A stretch of DNA of 64,000 nt from Punctularia strigosozonata HHB-11173 SS5 (GCF_000264995.1 NW_006767433.1:2131123-2195122), one strand, 5' to 3'. Positions 1 through 11,296 are shown, counted from the stretch's first letter. Program-made: numbers and translations. The notes: generated by a model from the letters alone, not told the origin.

Positions 1-302
1 AAGGGACGAATACATGTGCTTACGACGCCGTATGCGCCATGCCTATAGATTATGTGCGGTTGCATGCTGGTCTCGCACCTCCGCATTGGTCGAAGAAAGT
101 GGGCGAGAACGATAAATGGGACTCGGGATACGAGAAAACAGCGTACTTTCTCGACTGGATAGAAGCGCGCTCAGGGGAAGGAACTGTGAGGGCGCTGAAC
201 CACGCCTTGAGGGACAAGGAGTACACCAGTGATATCTTCATTGACGTCACTGGGTGTGCCCTGGAGCAGCTATGGGAGGACTATCGGATATCCCAGTCAT
301 GA
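1..302 (+). CDS. Basic secretory protein family (BSP), 3' end only
   Basis: This is the 3' part of a gene that enters from the left edge; the frame is open from the edge to the TGA at 300-302. The first Met in the frame is at 39, but the upstream codons are open too, so 39 need not be the true start. The visible residues (KWDSGYEKTAYFLDWIE, then a G..VR.LN..L segment, then LWEDY near the end) match the C-terminal half of the plant/fungal basic secretory protein domain, a zincin-like fold. Members are usually secreted and thought to act as peptidases or in defence. The HExxH zinc motif would lie upstream, outside the window. The family call rests on remembered motif similarity. Confidence 0.7.
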   Translation, partial: GTNTCAYDAVCAMPIDYVRLHAGLAPPHWSKKVGENDKWDSGYEKTAYFLDWIEARSGEGTVRALNHALRDKEYTSDIFIDVTGCALEQLWEDYRISQS

Positions 303-730
303 TCAGTGTTTTATGCACTGAACGTCAGTTACCAACGAGGAAAGCGATCGGTGCTGGTTCAGCCAGGAACGGCGGCCGGGATGGCGTGTGTGTGTGTGTG
401 TGTGATATCTATTAAATGCCAAAGGCGAGCTGCGCGCCAGGGCATATAACTTATAGGGTGTCGTTCGAATCTGCGTTCTAGGTAGCATCTAATGTCTATC
501 GGTGTCCGTCAAGTCTGCATGTTCAGCCATCGTGTGGGATATGGATTGGGGTATGGTGTGCCGGTGCGGCCGGGATGGCAAGCGCGTCAAGTCGAACTAG
601 TAAACTTGTGTAATAGACGTGATCACATCCGCTGAATATCCCGTTTACAAATAGATCGTGCACGGCTAAAAATACAGAAGCTAGATATGTAAGCATCTCG
701 AAGGGACAAACAGTCAGAGTGCCGCAAGTG
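303..730. other. Convergent intergenic region with a GT microsatellite
   Basis: This lies between the 3' ends of the BSP gene (+) and FCP1 (-). It contains a GT dinucleotide run at 386-404. A 14-bp direct repeat, GCGGCCGGGATGGC, occurs at 372-385 and again at 566-579. No gene is seen; it is probably 3' UTR and spacer. Confidence 0.6.
386..404. repeat. (GT)n microsatellite
   Basis: An uninterrupted run of about nine GT units, seen directly in the sequence. Confidence 0.9.
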
Positions 731-3700
731 CTACCCCCAGTCCTCGCCCAGTTCCCTGAGAAGGTCTTCGTCTATTTCCTGATCCGCTTCATCGTCACCC
801 TCTGCATCGTCGTCTGATTGGTCATCATCGCCGAGCCGCGAGGCATCGGAAACACCGTCTGTGGATCGCTGATCACCGTTGCCGTTTTCTAACTCCTCCA
901 CCGAGACTTCTTCCTTCAGTTTCGATTCGCGATCCGCAGCCAGCTTCTTCCGCTTCGACAACGGTGATCTGAGCAGATCATGGGCATTGTTCCCATTCAT
1001 GCCCAATTCAGACGGCGTAAGACTGCGTAAACGTTTGCGTTTGCGTCGCGGGGTAGATGTTGCGCTACTGCTGTGACAGTAAGTCACTGCTCGACGCAAG
1101 AAGGGGATCCTCCTACCTTGTTGTGCTGTTACTCTCACTCCCTTCGTCCTCTGAAGCATCCGCGTTCTTGACACCTCCTTCGGTCCGAATGTCCTCATCG
1201 TCACTCTCCATCATGGCCGCCTCAACTTCGTCGTTGATGTCATCCCACGCGACGGCATCCAGCAGCAATGGCTCCCCTTGAGCTGCTTCGGCTGACTGTG
1301 GCGCGGTGCGTTCAACGTCGCTGTCCCAATCATCTGTGTCCGGTTCGATATCAGACGACGACTGCTGATCCACGAAAGGACTGCTGGCACTCGCAGGTCC
1401 GTTTTGCTCTGCAACCGATCTCAGGTCGAATGAATACGGTCGCTCGTCAAGACGTTGCCACAGCGCAACTGAGTCATGAAACCAGCTAATCGACACCACA
1501 GGAATGCCGCGCGCCCGCGCGGTGTTGATTTTCGAGGTGCGACGCTGCAGAAGGCATGTGTCAATGACATAGGTTCCAAATATTGTAAAACAAAAAAAAA
1601 ACCGTACCTCGACCCCCTCAGGTGTCGCGACAACGTGCGTCACCGCCTCGTTCATCTCCTTATAACATCGCGCACCGAATCTGATCGCTGTCCGCCAAAT
1701 TTCGGTCGCCTCGGGATCGATGGGCATATTGTTGCTTTCAAGCGGTATCACGCCAGAGAATACCAAATGAACACCATCGAAGACGTTAGAACGTAATCGA
1801 GGGATGATAAGCTGCCAGACATCAGTGAGTCGAAGCCGTCTATGCTAACGTGAAGGACAGCTAACCTTCACATCGTAAGGCAGTGTTTCCTGCGTTCTTT
1901 GCTTACGTTTGGGTACGCTGAGGTTATCCGTCTTTTTCTTCGATGCGTCGTAATCAGCGTAGAACGTACTGTGAACCTGCTCCAGAAGCTGTGGAAAATA
2001 ATCCGTACGCAAAGAACAGTTGAATGCGAGCAGTTACGTACCCGGCGGACTCGCTGGAGCTCAACGTCATCATTCCTGAGAAGTGCTTTTCGCACATGCT
2101 TCTCCTTCTTCACTCTTACATCCCCGTCTTCCTTAGCACTGCTCTGTCCTTGCGGCTGACCCTCATCGGCTGTCGCAAAATTGATTGTCGAAAGAGGGAC
2201 GCCCGATTCTATCGTTTCATCGCTCTGCAGCTCTTCCTGTTTCTTCGCAAGTGGTCGCTCTTCAACTTGGGCTTCCAAAGCGAGCGTGTTTTGCGTGAGC
2301 ATTTCGTCCTTCGTCGTGGCATCACCATCCGCCTCTGCAGTCTCCTGGGTCGTTGAATCGTCAATGACCGCACCCGAGTCGGCAACAGCAGGTTCCGCTT
2401 TCGCCGCCGTGGCTGTCTCGCTCACGGGCACGGCAGCGACAGGATCAAGCTTTGGTAGGAATGCGGAGTTGATGTCGCCGATCCCCACAAAGAAATCGTC
2501 TAGACTAACGTCGGCACACGGTTGACCGCGAACAAGGTACTACGCACAGGGAATAACCTTGATGAGGTTCGGACTCCATTCCCAAACGTCTGCTCGGTCG
2601 TCGATAATAACAACCATCGACGTATCGCACGGAAACAACCTCTGCAAGCTTTTCTGAGTGAGACCTAGAACGATGATTGAGTTCAGATAGCAGTATAACG
2701 CTTTATGCGAACTGACTGCCGCTCTCATCTCGACTCAGAATACGATTGCCGAAGATCTGGCCCTCAGGGTCTATGGCCTTACACACCTCCTCGGCGTAGG
2801 CTCTAGTACCCATCGTATACACGTGCATCTCGTATTTCTCGGATAGTGTATGGAGGAATTCGTGCCATCCTGGCCTAGTCTATCTCAGCGAATATACGCG
2901 GCCTTGTGGGCAACAAGGGTATGCGTACCTGGGTTTGATGTAGTATAAGCAACCTTCGTCTTCGATGACTTTCGTTTTCGACTTGGGGCCCTTGAACCGA
3001 GGGGTCCCGAGGATTTCTGGTGCTAGACGGAACTTCTTCACATCCTTAAGGGCTTCCCAGTTCGGATTAACCTCATCCTCTTCGTCGCTATCGGAGTCGG
3101 AGCCGTCTGAGCCCTTCTCCTTTCCCGACGCTGCCTTCTGCGCTTGGCGGGCTTCCCATGCCTCACCTTCTGCGATCCATTCTCCGACGGTAGGGTCGAC
3201 CGTAGCGTGAACGATGGTCTGATCCAAATCTACGATCAATGATAGTTTGCGGGATTTGAGGAGGTGGTCCGCTGTCTCTCTCTCCAGCCGCTGCGCTTCC
3301 TGCAGCGAAACGGTAGGTCCATTCGCCAAGTGTGTCATCTGAATATGAGCTCGAGCGGCATCGGAGAAGCCGGTGTAATCATGGCTAGCTTGACGATCAG
3401 AAGATGGTTGTGTCCAAAAAGTTGTACTTCGGACGCACTCTGTCATATCCTTCCCGCATAATCCGCACATGCCATGAATTTGAACACCGTGCGTGCATGG
3501 TTCGACGATAGCAACGACGGGTTTGCCCCGCGCTCGTTCTTTGGTTACAACTTCGCCTCTGCGAACCTTCCAGCCTTCGAGGGTGCCTTCGATGGTGGAG
3601 TCCCAGGTTCCATATCGCGTTTCCCGTTTGGGGTCGGGGCCTGATCCGGTGTATTCGAACGAATAGCTGAGCAGACGGGTGCCCCGGTCAACTGAGGCGC

Positions 3701-3773
3701 TATTTGAGACATCCAGAGAGACAATCTTGATCGGAAACGGTAGAGTCTGGGGGAGATAGAGCTCTGTGGCCAT
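731..3773 (-). CDS. FCP1: RNA polymerase II CTD phosphatase Fcp1
   Basis: Fcp1 removes phosphate from the heptad repeats of the Pol II C-terminal domain in the nucleus, so that polymerase can be recycled. The N-terminal exon (3773 to about 2880) has a biotinyl/lipoyl-like part followed by the HAD-type catalytic signature LSLIVDLDQTIVHAT (DxDxT; the first Asp is the nucleophile). Next come the conserved pieces EMHVYTMGTRAYA and VVIIDDRADVWEW (FCPH domain, about 2560-2880), then GDINSAFLPKLD. A BRCT domain follows (about 1420-1770, with GVIPLESNNMP and ISWFHDSVALWQRLDERPYSFD split by an intron). The tail is acidic and ends LLRELGEDWG, as in other Fcp1 proteins, where it contacts TFIIF. There are at least six exons separated by short introns. 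The start at 3773 precedes MATELYLPQTLPFP. It appears intact. Confidence 0.9.
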
Positions 3774-4100
3774 AGCTCATGGGTTCGGTGCGTGAGGGCC
3801 GGTGCAGCTGAGGAGCAGGTGAGCGCGCCGCGCGCGCGGCCCAGTTGCGACCTTGGTCCGAGACACAACTTGCATGACAGCGGTCTGCCTTGTTCCGGAC
3901 ATGGCCTTTGCTCTGTTGTCCGCCAATGTCAACGCTATGCAGGCCAATATCTGGCTGGAACTTCGCCGACTGGATAGATCGCGTGGTCACCACTAGTATA
4001 GACAACACTTCTCAAGATAGCGGAATATACGTGCTGGGATCCGGACTGATCACCCCAGGGCCTGCTTCGCCACCAAGATCTTTACGCGATCGCGAGCTAT
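3774..4100. other. Intergenic region upstream of FCP1
   Basis: This is spacer between the FCP1 start and the 3' end of the kinase-like gene; both are on the minus strand. It should hold the FCP1 promoter. No TATA box, repeat or RNA gene stands out. Confidence 0.4.
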
Positions 4101-5360
4101 CTATACAAGCCCAGAGATAATGCACCCCTTGAACCACGCAGTTGCCCCCGGACGATTGCTTTTCAACAGCCACTGGGTGCCCTCTTCCACGACCTCTCCG
4201 GTTTTCTCCGCCGTGCCCCATGGCACTCTTGGCGTAACCGCAACCAGGTGCGCACCTACATGAGTGGCAGCATCGCGAACCAGCTGCTCGTTTACGGGGA
4301 TTAGGCTACTGTATGTCTCTGTTATGCCGGACAGCAAAGAAGCGGCAACATCCTTGACCTGGGGGTGGAAGCGTTGCAAGAGGTGCACCTCTGCGCAGAC
4401 TTGCCCTAGGTGTGTTGGTCAGCGAACCGAACACTCGGGAACCGGCAAATGCCTGACCTAGGTCTAAGCCTGGAATACCAGGCTTGGCCATCTCCCAGTC
4501 AACGACAAATATCCCTTCGACGACTTGCTCTCCAGATTCAGATGTGCCGAGCTTGACAAGAATGTTTCCTGGCCAGAAATCCCCATGGGTCACTGTGCCG
4601 TGCGCTGTGTTGATCCTTTCAATTGTGCGCCCTGCGAGCCCGCGGATGAATTCAAGGTCGGAAGCGGCGACCTCCGCAGGCGCAGGGAGCAGGGGAAGCT
4701 TCGAATTTCCAGACAGAGTGTCGATTAGCCTGCCGTACGTCACCCAGGCGCTCATTTTACGCCCTTGCTCGTTTGCATCCAAGGTGTTGCAGAGATCCTT
4801 GGTATTGGCATTCTGGCTGTGGATGCGGGCGAGGAATTTGCCTATCTCCCGCCCGATCTGGGACCCCGTGCTAGGTGTCAGAGCATTGCTCAGCACCAGC
4901 TCCTTCAAAGTGCTAGCCGCCTCCCCACAGTCATCCATGATGATGACGTTCGCATCTTGGTCGAAATGACGGAGAACTGGGGCGGTGATCAACGAGTCCT
5001 CGACAAGGAGCCCTCGGACCTTCTTGAGGCATTCCGCTTCGAACACCTATGAACGCAGGACGAGCAGCTGAATTAGATTCGCGAATGCGATCGCATTTCG
5101 AACGTGCGGCTCACCTGTCTTTCAGGATTGAAGGGTATGCTCGGATTCAATGCCACGTATGGTTTCGCATGCTTCAGGATCACCGTGCAGGACCCATGGA
5201 AAGGTACGTCGAGCGAGAGACGAAAGGTGAAGTTGCCGAATCCGCCAGTCAGAGGCGTTACGCGGCTGCTCGAGAAAGGCGTGCCGCGGAGGTAGCGCAA
5301 GACACCATCAGCTGTGCTGAGATCGTATGCCTCGTCCGTAGGCATAGTTCCTTCTTTCAT
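4101..5360 (-). CDS. Aminoglycoside-phosphotransferase-like small-molecule kinase
   Basis: This is an APH/choline-kinase-fold protein. The N-lobe shows LTGGFGNFTFRL (nucleotide loop) and CTVILKHAKPYV with the likely ATP-binding Lys. The catalytic loop is THGDFWPGNILV (HGDxxxxN), and the metal-binding part is FVVDWEMAKPGIPGLDLGQ. It has three exons. The first intron follows NPERQ (near 5118). The second runs from a donor after GLDL to an acceptor before GQVCAEVHLLQRF, about 4411-4460. The start at 5360 gives MKEGTMPTDEAYD; a second Met is five codons later. The layout resembles 5-methylthioribose or hydroxylysine kinase-like fungal proteins, but the substrate cannot be read from the sequence. 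All key kinase residues are present. Confidence 0.8.
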
Positions 5361-6062
5361 GGTCAGTCATAAATTGGAACCGAAGAGTTTTGTACTTCGT
5401 CGGTTCCGGTATGACTGCTTGCGTTGACATTCGCTGCGAGATAATGATTGCGTGCGACGTTATGACTCCGTTATCTACTTGTAAACGTTCCATGTCCGGC
5501 CTATACGGAGAGCCTGTGGCATCTCCTGATGAGTGTCGTGAATAGGCGCTCTCCAGAACATAGAACAGGACACGAACTGTTTAAGTCAACTTATGACTCT
5601 GAGTTGTCTGAGCTATATATAGATTTACCCGTCACATGGCCGTTGGCGGGACCAAAACGGGCTCAGAGCATGGACCATCCGACTTCTTCAGAGCCGGAGC
5701 GCTATTATTCTTTCCACTAGATCATCTGTCCCTCGTATCGTCAGCTATGTATACATCGCGATTCCACAACGTAACCTATGTGGCTCATGTGGTCTTAGCG
5801 CTATCGTCACCTACATGCATACCTGGTCTTGCTCCGGAAATGCCATCCACTCGCGACGCACGTTCGAAGCAAGAAGCTGCTGACGGCGAGCATGCGAGAG
5901 AGTCGTCCGCGTATTGGGAATATTCTCTGCCTTGCATCTCTTCTGTGCCCGTCGTGATCTATGCGCAGCCAGATATTAAATGCTATCTGGCCCGTCATCC
6001 ACTCCTCGCAGCTCCCTCCAGGCTATCCCACCATAGCACCACCAGAGCGAGGCAGGCGCACC
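5361..6062. promoter_or_regulatory. Divergent promoter region, kinase-like gene / sphingomyelinase-like gene
   Basis: About 700 bp lie between two head-to-head genes. A TATA-like CTATATATAG is present near 5610. Some frames are open, but none resembles a protein I recognise. The promoter function is inferred from gene orientation only. Confidence 0.4.
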
Positions 6063-9000
6063 ATGCCACGTTCGCTCTCCCTCTTGTCTGTGATGCTCGT
6101 CCAGCACGTCTTGTCTGGCGGCTTGGTCGCCTCCGCTGCGTCGAACGGCGCCGGCAGCTTCGTCAAGCCTTCGACCTTCACCGCCCCTGGCGCGTTTCCT
6201 ACGACGGCCTACCACAAATACTATAATAATCCTACGCAGACATCTGCTCAGGTTCAACCAGTGGTCACTGATCCTGTCTCCGTACGTTCCACAGACAGCA
6301 CGATTCTTGCCCAGGCTAAGCTCATCCATGCTAACCAGCATGTCACGTATCCTTTGGCCCTTACTGACCCAGACCACATCCCAAAGGTAACGCGTCACGG
6401 ACCTTCTATTGATGTTCCTTTGCTCATAATTGTTAGAATGACACGACCGATCCTCACCCTCTCCCGCCTCGCGCATCAGACTCGTTGATCCTCCAGCATG
6501 CCTTGGAACAGATTCGTTCGATCGCCAGCAATGCTAACCTCGAAAGCACCTGTGCTAAATGCCAGGCCGGCCTCGAGGTCGCCAAGTTCGTGGCACTCGC
6601 CGCGCCTGAGATGGGTCCGGAGCTCGCGGTCACGCTCTGTGACGAGTTTGAGTTCAGCAACACTTGCGGAAATCAGTTCAGTGTTCTGGCGTTGGGAAGC
6701 GTTATCACCCAGGTCGTCGCCAATGCCGACGTCGCCGGTCTGGATGGACAGCTTCTTTGCCAAAATTTCTTAGGCTTATGCCCACTGCCACCCGCTTCGC
6801 CAGTGAATCTGACCAATTGGTTCGCTAAGCCGAAGCCGAGTCCACTTCCCCCTCCTAAAAAACCCAGCGGAAAGCTTCTAAAGGTTTTACACATATCGGA
6901 CATACATCTCGATCCTCGTATGTTTATGGACTCAATTATCCAAATTACCATTCTGAACGTTGAACTAGGATATGCCACTGGAGCGGAGGCGAATTGTACG
7001 AGCGGTTTGTGCTGCAGGACGAACAATGTAGCGACTTCGAGCCCGAATGTTACGCTCCTACCAGCGCCGCGTTTTGGCTCCTACCTCTGGTAAGTACCAT
7101 GGCTCTGCGTAACCATCGAAAGGTCGTCATAACAGTTATTAGTGATACTCCATATTCCCTCTTGCTCTCGGCTCTGCAAGCCATCCCTAAACTGGCTGGC
7201 ACCGAGGAGATAGGGTTTGCATATAGCGTTTTCACCGGTGATTTGGTGTCACACGATCCAGAAAATCAGCTGTCACGGAGCTACGTTGAATACACTGAGG
7301 TACGTGCTTCTAGTACTGCTAGATGTCACCACGTTTCCTCATTGATCTCACTAGACGGTGCTTTATGACCTACTGAAGCGGTTCCTAGGGAATGGTCCCG
7401 TGTACGCCGTCCTTGGAAATCACGATACTTACAATCAGTGAGTCTCAGAAGTCCGATCGAGTTCTGTGCGATAGGTTCTCAAGCGAACCAATATAGAGCG
7501 CAGGATGCTCCGCACGCTATTTCGGGTAGCTTGGCGGAACAGTTTAACTGGTGATTGATCTTGCGCGCCTTGCGCGCCCATCGTGGTCCCATTGCTAACT
7601 TTAGGCCCTTCCTTAGGAACTACGACCATGTTTCCTCCCTATGGAGCCACGAGAATTGGCTTCCCGAGGCCGCCGTGCAACTCGCTCGGGCCCATTATGC
7701 CGCCTATATGGTCAAGAGGTCCGATGGCCTTCGCATAATCACGCTCAACACCGACATGTGGTACCGGTTGGTAAAACCCTCCAGCTGCTTTTCACCTGCG
7801 CTCAATTACCGTTCCTTGCATTCAGCTCCAACTATTTCAACTACATCAACATGTCCACCTCAGATAACTCTGGAATGCTTCGGTTCCTCACGGATGAACT
7901 CCAAGATGCGGAAGACGCTGGAGATCGAGGTCAGGGGCGGCAAATCGTATGCATACGTGGCCGTACTAAAGCCCTGGGCAACGTCCGACAGTGTGGATCC
8001 TAGGACACGTCCTGTCCGGTTGGGATGGGACAAACCCGCTGGCCAACCCGACTAATCTCTGTGAGTGGTAGGCTGCCTTTACGCTATCTATTGCTCATTG
8101 GTCTTCTAGTTTATCAAATGTATGATTTCTGTGGGAACTCAGAAGGGCTTCGACTGACATTGACAAATTGACAGCGTTGACCGCTTTTCGCCTCACGTTA
8201 TCGCCAGTTCGTAGCGTCGAAATCTCTTCCTATGCCGATAGCTGATCGATTTCTGTAGACATATTCTGGGGTCATACTCATGAAGATCAGCTCTCCGTAC
8301 GACGGGGTTGTACGGTGTGCTTTCCATAAATCTGACCTCGCTTTGCAGATTTTCTACGCCAACAATGGAACCATCCAGAACGCGCAAACGGCTCAAACAG
8401 TGTCATGGGTACGCTACGGCTCTCGCATTTAACAAATGAATGAGCTAACGCTCTGATTCACAATAGGTCGGCCCGTATGTCCTACCAAAAGTTTGACTAT
8501 TCGACGCCGTGTCTGATCTATTCTCAGCTCCCTCACACCGTTGACCAATCTAAACTCGGGGTTCCGCGTGTATGTTGTTGATTCAGCTGTGAGTACCAAT
8601 ATCGTGACCGAGCAAACGGCCGAGTCTCATGGCTTGCCATAACAGACATTCGATATTATCGACGCGTACACGTGAGCATTTGCCATGGTCAAATCCGGCC
8701 CGTGTCATAACCCCGCCGTTACAGCTGGAAGGCGGATGTGGATACGTTCTCCCAACTGGATCACCAGCTGGAATTTGGGGTATGCGATTTCTCCCTCTTC
8801 CCAAGAAGCAAGTGTGATATCTGAACCGGTGTGAATATCGCAGCCGTCCTACGGGTTCGAGTACTCCACAAGACAAACGTACGGTGGTAACATCACCTGG
8901 CATGCTGATGCCCCGCTGAATGCAACCTGGTGGCATCTCGTCACGGAGCGTGCGTATCCCGCCGCATCTGTGCCAACCGAATGAACCTGGCTGACGTCCC

Positions 9001-9252
9001 GTTCTGTCCCAGAGATGGAGAGCGATCCTTCGTTGATGGAGGTGCGAGTGCATCGCTCCAATATATCAAGCGACACGAATTTGACATGATGATCCGCAGA
9101 CTTTCACGCGTTTCCAGGGCAAGGAATCAGTGCGGACGCAACCATGCACGGACGAGTGCGTGACGGCAAAAGTCTGTTACATGCGCAGCGGCTCTGCCAG
9201 CATAGCGAGGCAGAACTGTGCCACTGGATTTGGTTCTGTGCAAGGTGGTTGA
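6063..9252 (+). CDS. Acid-sphingomyelinase-like secreted phosphodiesterase
   Basis: This is a calcineurin-like metallophosphodiesterase of the acid sphingomyelinase family, which cleaves sphingomyelin-type lipids or related phosphodiesters outside the cell or in the vacuole. The start at 6063 gives a hydrophobic signal peptide (MPRSLSLLSVMLVQHVLSGG). A saposin-B-like Cys domain follows (CAKCQAGLEVAKF, CDEFEF, LLCQNFLGLC; about 6500-6790). The metal-binding blocks come in order: HISDIHLDPR (about 6890), FTGDLVSHDP (about 7230), VLGNHDTYNQ (about 7410), GHVLSG (near 8000) and FWGHTHEDQL (near 8265). The C-terminal part (GFEYSTRQTYGGNITWHADA, then a Cys-rich end) is read through several short introns to the TGA at 9250-9252. 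I count about a dozen exons. The whole active site seems present. The actual substrate in fungi is uncertain. Confidence 0.85.
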
Positions 9253-9886
9253 TGCGAATGCAATTATGAGAAGGTCCCGCTGGGGGGGGACGAGCTTCGT
9301 ATCCCTCCGGGTTCCCCAACATGTCTGCTTCTCGCTACGCTCGTGCCAAATTTCCAAACGGACATCTCGCTTCATCTCTCACGCTGTTGTACAATTGCCT
9401 GTGTTCAACCGGCACGTTGAAATGGAAGCTACTGGCCCTTTCATGCAATCCTATCGATATACATATGAATGACATCCGATCATGACCGAAATCCCAAAAA
9501 ACCTATAAGATACATTTTTGCTCGTGCGGTGTGGAAGATGACAACCATGCAGTCAATTATGGTGGGCGAAAGCAGGCAAAGTCTGCTATAAGAAAGAATG
9601 GGTGCAGGGGTACAGCGGACGTATGATAGCAGCACTCGCACTATAAAATGGTAGGGGAAAAATAACAATGGGGGTAGAAGGGCCGGAATACACAGCACGA
9701 AGGCTAGCGCTGTGGAGTATAGGAGACCTCGAGGAAGGGAGGAAGGGTGTTGTTTTGTGATCACGGCGTTGAGCGCTAGCAGCGCTGAAGTCCGCGGAAG
9801 CGTGCGGGGGTGGCGCAGCCACCGGAGGGAGCGCGTAGTGACGCAAAGTGCGCGACGACTGCGCGGCATCATCGGGCTCCATGCGT

Positions 9887-10108
9887 CTATGCGTCCGCAT
9901 CGTAGGAGCTGCGCGGTAACGGCACATCCCTCTTCGTTGAGCGTCCGCGGGGCGGTGACGCCGTCGTCGGGCGCTGGCGGGCCCGTTCCTCCGCCTGTCT
10001 CCTCGACTCCGTCCACAGCTTCAGGGTGTACTCGTGCAGCGAGCGAGAATAACGCGCGAGCTCTTCGTACGCTTCATCAGAGAGCATCGTCGGGGGTGAA
10101 CAGAGCAT
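9887..10108 (-). CDS. Small hypothetical protein, 73 residues
   Basis: From an ATG at 10108 the frame reads MLCSPPTMLSDEAYEELARY and continues with a helix-forming stretch (SRSLHEYTLKLWTESRRQAE) and a basic Pro/Ser-rich tail ending SSYDADA. A second Met seven codons later (MLSDEAYEEL) may be the true start. The helix with regularly spaced Leu/Tyr and charged residues is unlike the noise in overlapping frames, so it may be a real small gene. The same frame stays open upstream to about 10375. I do not recognise the family. Transcript evidence would decide. Confidence 0.35.
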   Translation of the reverse strand: MLCSPPTMLSDEAYEELARYSRSLHEYTLKLWTESRRQAEERARQRPTTASPPRGRSTKRDVPLPRSSYDADA

Positions 10109-10656
10109 GGTGGGTGGTAGCACGAAACGGGACCGCGTGCAAGCGATGGACAGTACACAAGCCCTGCGCCGGGGTGAGACGAACGACGACGACGACGACA
10201 GTGTTAAGGACGATGTCGAGGAGGGGACGTCGTGGTCGATGCTTGTATGGCCACCCCAAGGTTGGCTGTCTGTGTTTTTATCATTATTTTCGGGGTGCGG
10301 AGGTGTGCGCCGGAAGAAGCGTGCCGATGTCATATCGCAACACCCGCGCAAGAAGGGTTGCATGGCGATCTCCACCCCCCAAAGGCCATCCGACTACGCC
10401 GCAAGGTTCATCAACCTCGTTCATATCCCGATGGCTGAGCCCACTGCTGGCAGGGCCATGCACCACCCGAGCCCTGACACAAGAGCACACGAATTGGCCA
10501 CGCCGGACCGCCGTGACCGCTCCGAAGTCCGCTGCACAGTGCCACCGCGTGCACAGCCATAGGACCTTGCTAAGCACCCTGCAGACGAAATCGGGTCGAG
10601 TAACTTAGTAGTAGCAACACATACAGACGCCCCACGAGAAGCAAACCACACTCAGC

Positions 10657-10664
10657 CTTTGGGG
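10657..10664. repeat. Left target-site duplication CTTTGGGG
   Basis: Identical to 11059-11066 on the other side of the element. Confidence 0.9.
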
Positions 10665-11058
10665 AGGACCCCCGTTAATACAGTTAAAGGTCGGAATATT
10701 CGCTGACCCAAAATGAGTCGTATTGTCGGCAATTTTCTGCTTCCATCGGCACGTTTTTGTCGGCAAATATTCCGACATCGGGCCTGCGGCGCCCATTTCG
10801 TCCGCGCTCTATTCCGGCATCGTGGAAATTAATGGCTATATCTGGGCTGTTCCTCTCCGGGCCCTCGATGGTTCGATCCTTTTGTCGACAAATATTCCGA
10901 CCTTGGTTTGTCGCTCCGAACGGATGTCGTCAAAATTATTCCGGCCTGCGGCGCCCTCAAACGCGCTTTTGTCGGCAATTATTCCGACGTACGGCCCTTT
11001 TCAGGGCCCAAAATGTCGTCGGAATATTCTAACATTAAACCGTATTAACGGGGGTCCT
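10665..11058. mobile_element. Short non-autonomous DNA transposon (MITE-like), 394 bp
   Basis: Terminal inverted repeats begin AGGACCCCCGTTAATAC on the left and end GTATTAACGGGGGTCCT on the right. The first 17 bp are identical, and the match continues imperfectly to about 37 bp (roughly 32 of 37). Both ends are flanked by the same 8-bp direct repeat, CTTTGGGG (10657-10664 and 11059-11066), a perfect target-site duplication. No transposase is encoded. An 8-bp duplication is typical of hAT, P, Merlin or Zisupton/KDZ-type elements; the TIR start does not settle which. The intact duplication suggests a fairly recent insertion. Confidence 0.9.
10690..11029. repeat. Iterated near-palindromic motif inside the small transposon
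   Basis: The motif GTCGGCAAATATTCCGAC and close variants recur: 10759-10776, 10884-10901 (GTCGACAAATATTCCGAC), about 10926-10945 (degenerate) and 10971-10988 (GTCGGCAATTATTCCGAC). Half-copies lie at 10690-10701 and 11015-11029, next to the TIRs. Each is nearly an inverted repeat (GTCGG...CCGAC). Subterminal iterated motifs of this kind are commonly transposase-binding sites; that role is inference here. Confidence 0.8.
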
Positions 11059-11066
11059 CTTTGGGG
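11059..11066. repeat. Right target-site duplication CTTTGGGG
   Basis: Identical to 10657-10664. Confidence 0.9.
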
Positions 11067-11296
11067 TCGGATCCGGAGCAAGACAGCGGCTCCACAATTT
11101 CAAAAGCTGATCACATGCGTCACGCGGTCTCCAATACCGCCACAACCGGGGGAAGGGGGGTATATAGCCATTAGTAGTTGAGACACGAACGTCTAGTATG
11201 CAGGCCAATAGATGGAGGGTATGAGATAAGTAGTCAGGGTAGTCCGCGGCGACCGCCCACGCACAAAGAAGTCCACAGAGAATTTACGCAAGATTT
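11067..11296. other. Spacer between the small transposon and the CSC1-like 3' end
   Basis: 230 bp containing a G-run and a short TATATAG; no gene is seen. It probably includes the 3' UTR of the CSC1-like gene. Confidence 0.4.

Larger units (their letters stand above)
9253..10664. other. Gene-poor GC-rich stretch with one small candidate ORF
   Basis: Several long frames are open here because the DNA is GC-rich, including an 890-nt frame on the plus strand at 9712-10608. None has a recognisable motif or normal amino-acid composition. The only piece that reads like protein is the small minus-strand frame at 9887-10108, listed separately. The right edge abuts the target-site duplication of the small transposon. 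Confidence 0.4.

Noticed and set aside
9712-10608. 298-codon plus-strand open frame
   Set aside because: Arg/Ser/Thr-rich, low-similarity composition in GC-rich DNA, no domain, and overlapped by a better small frame on the other strand.
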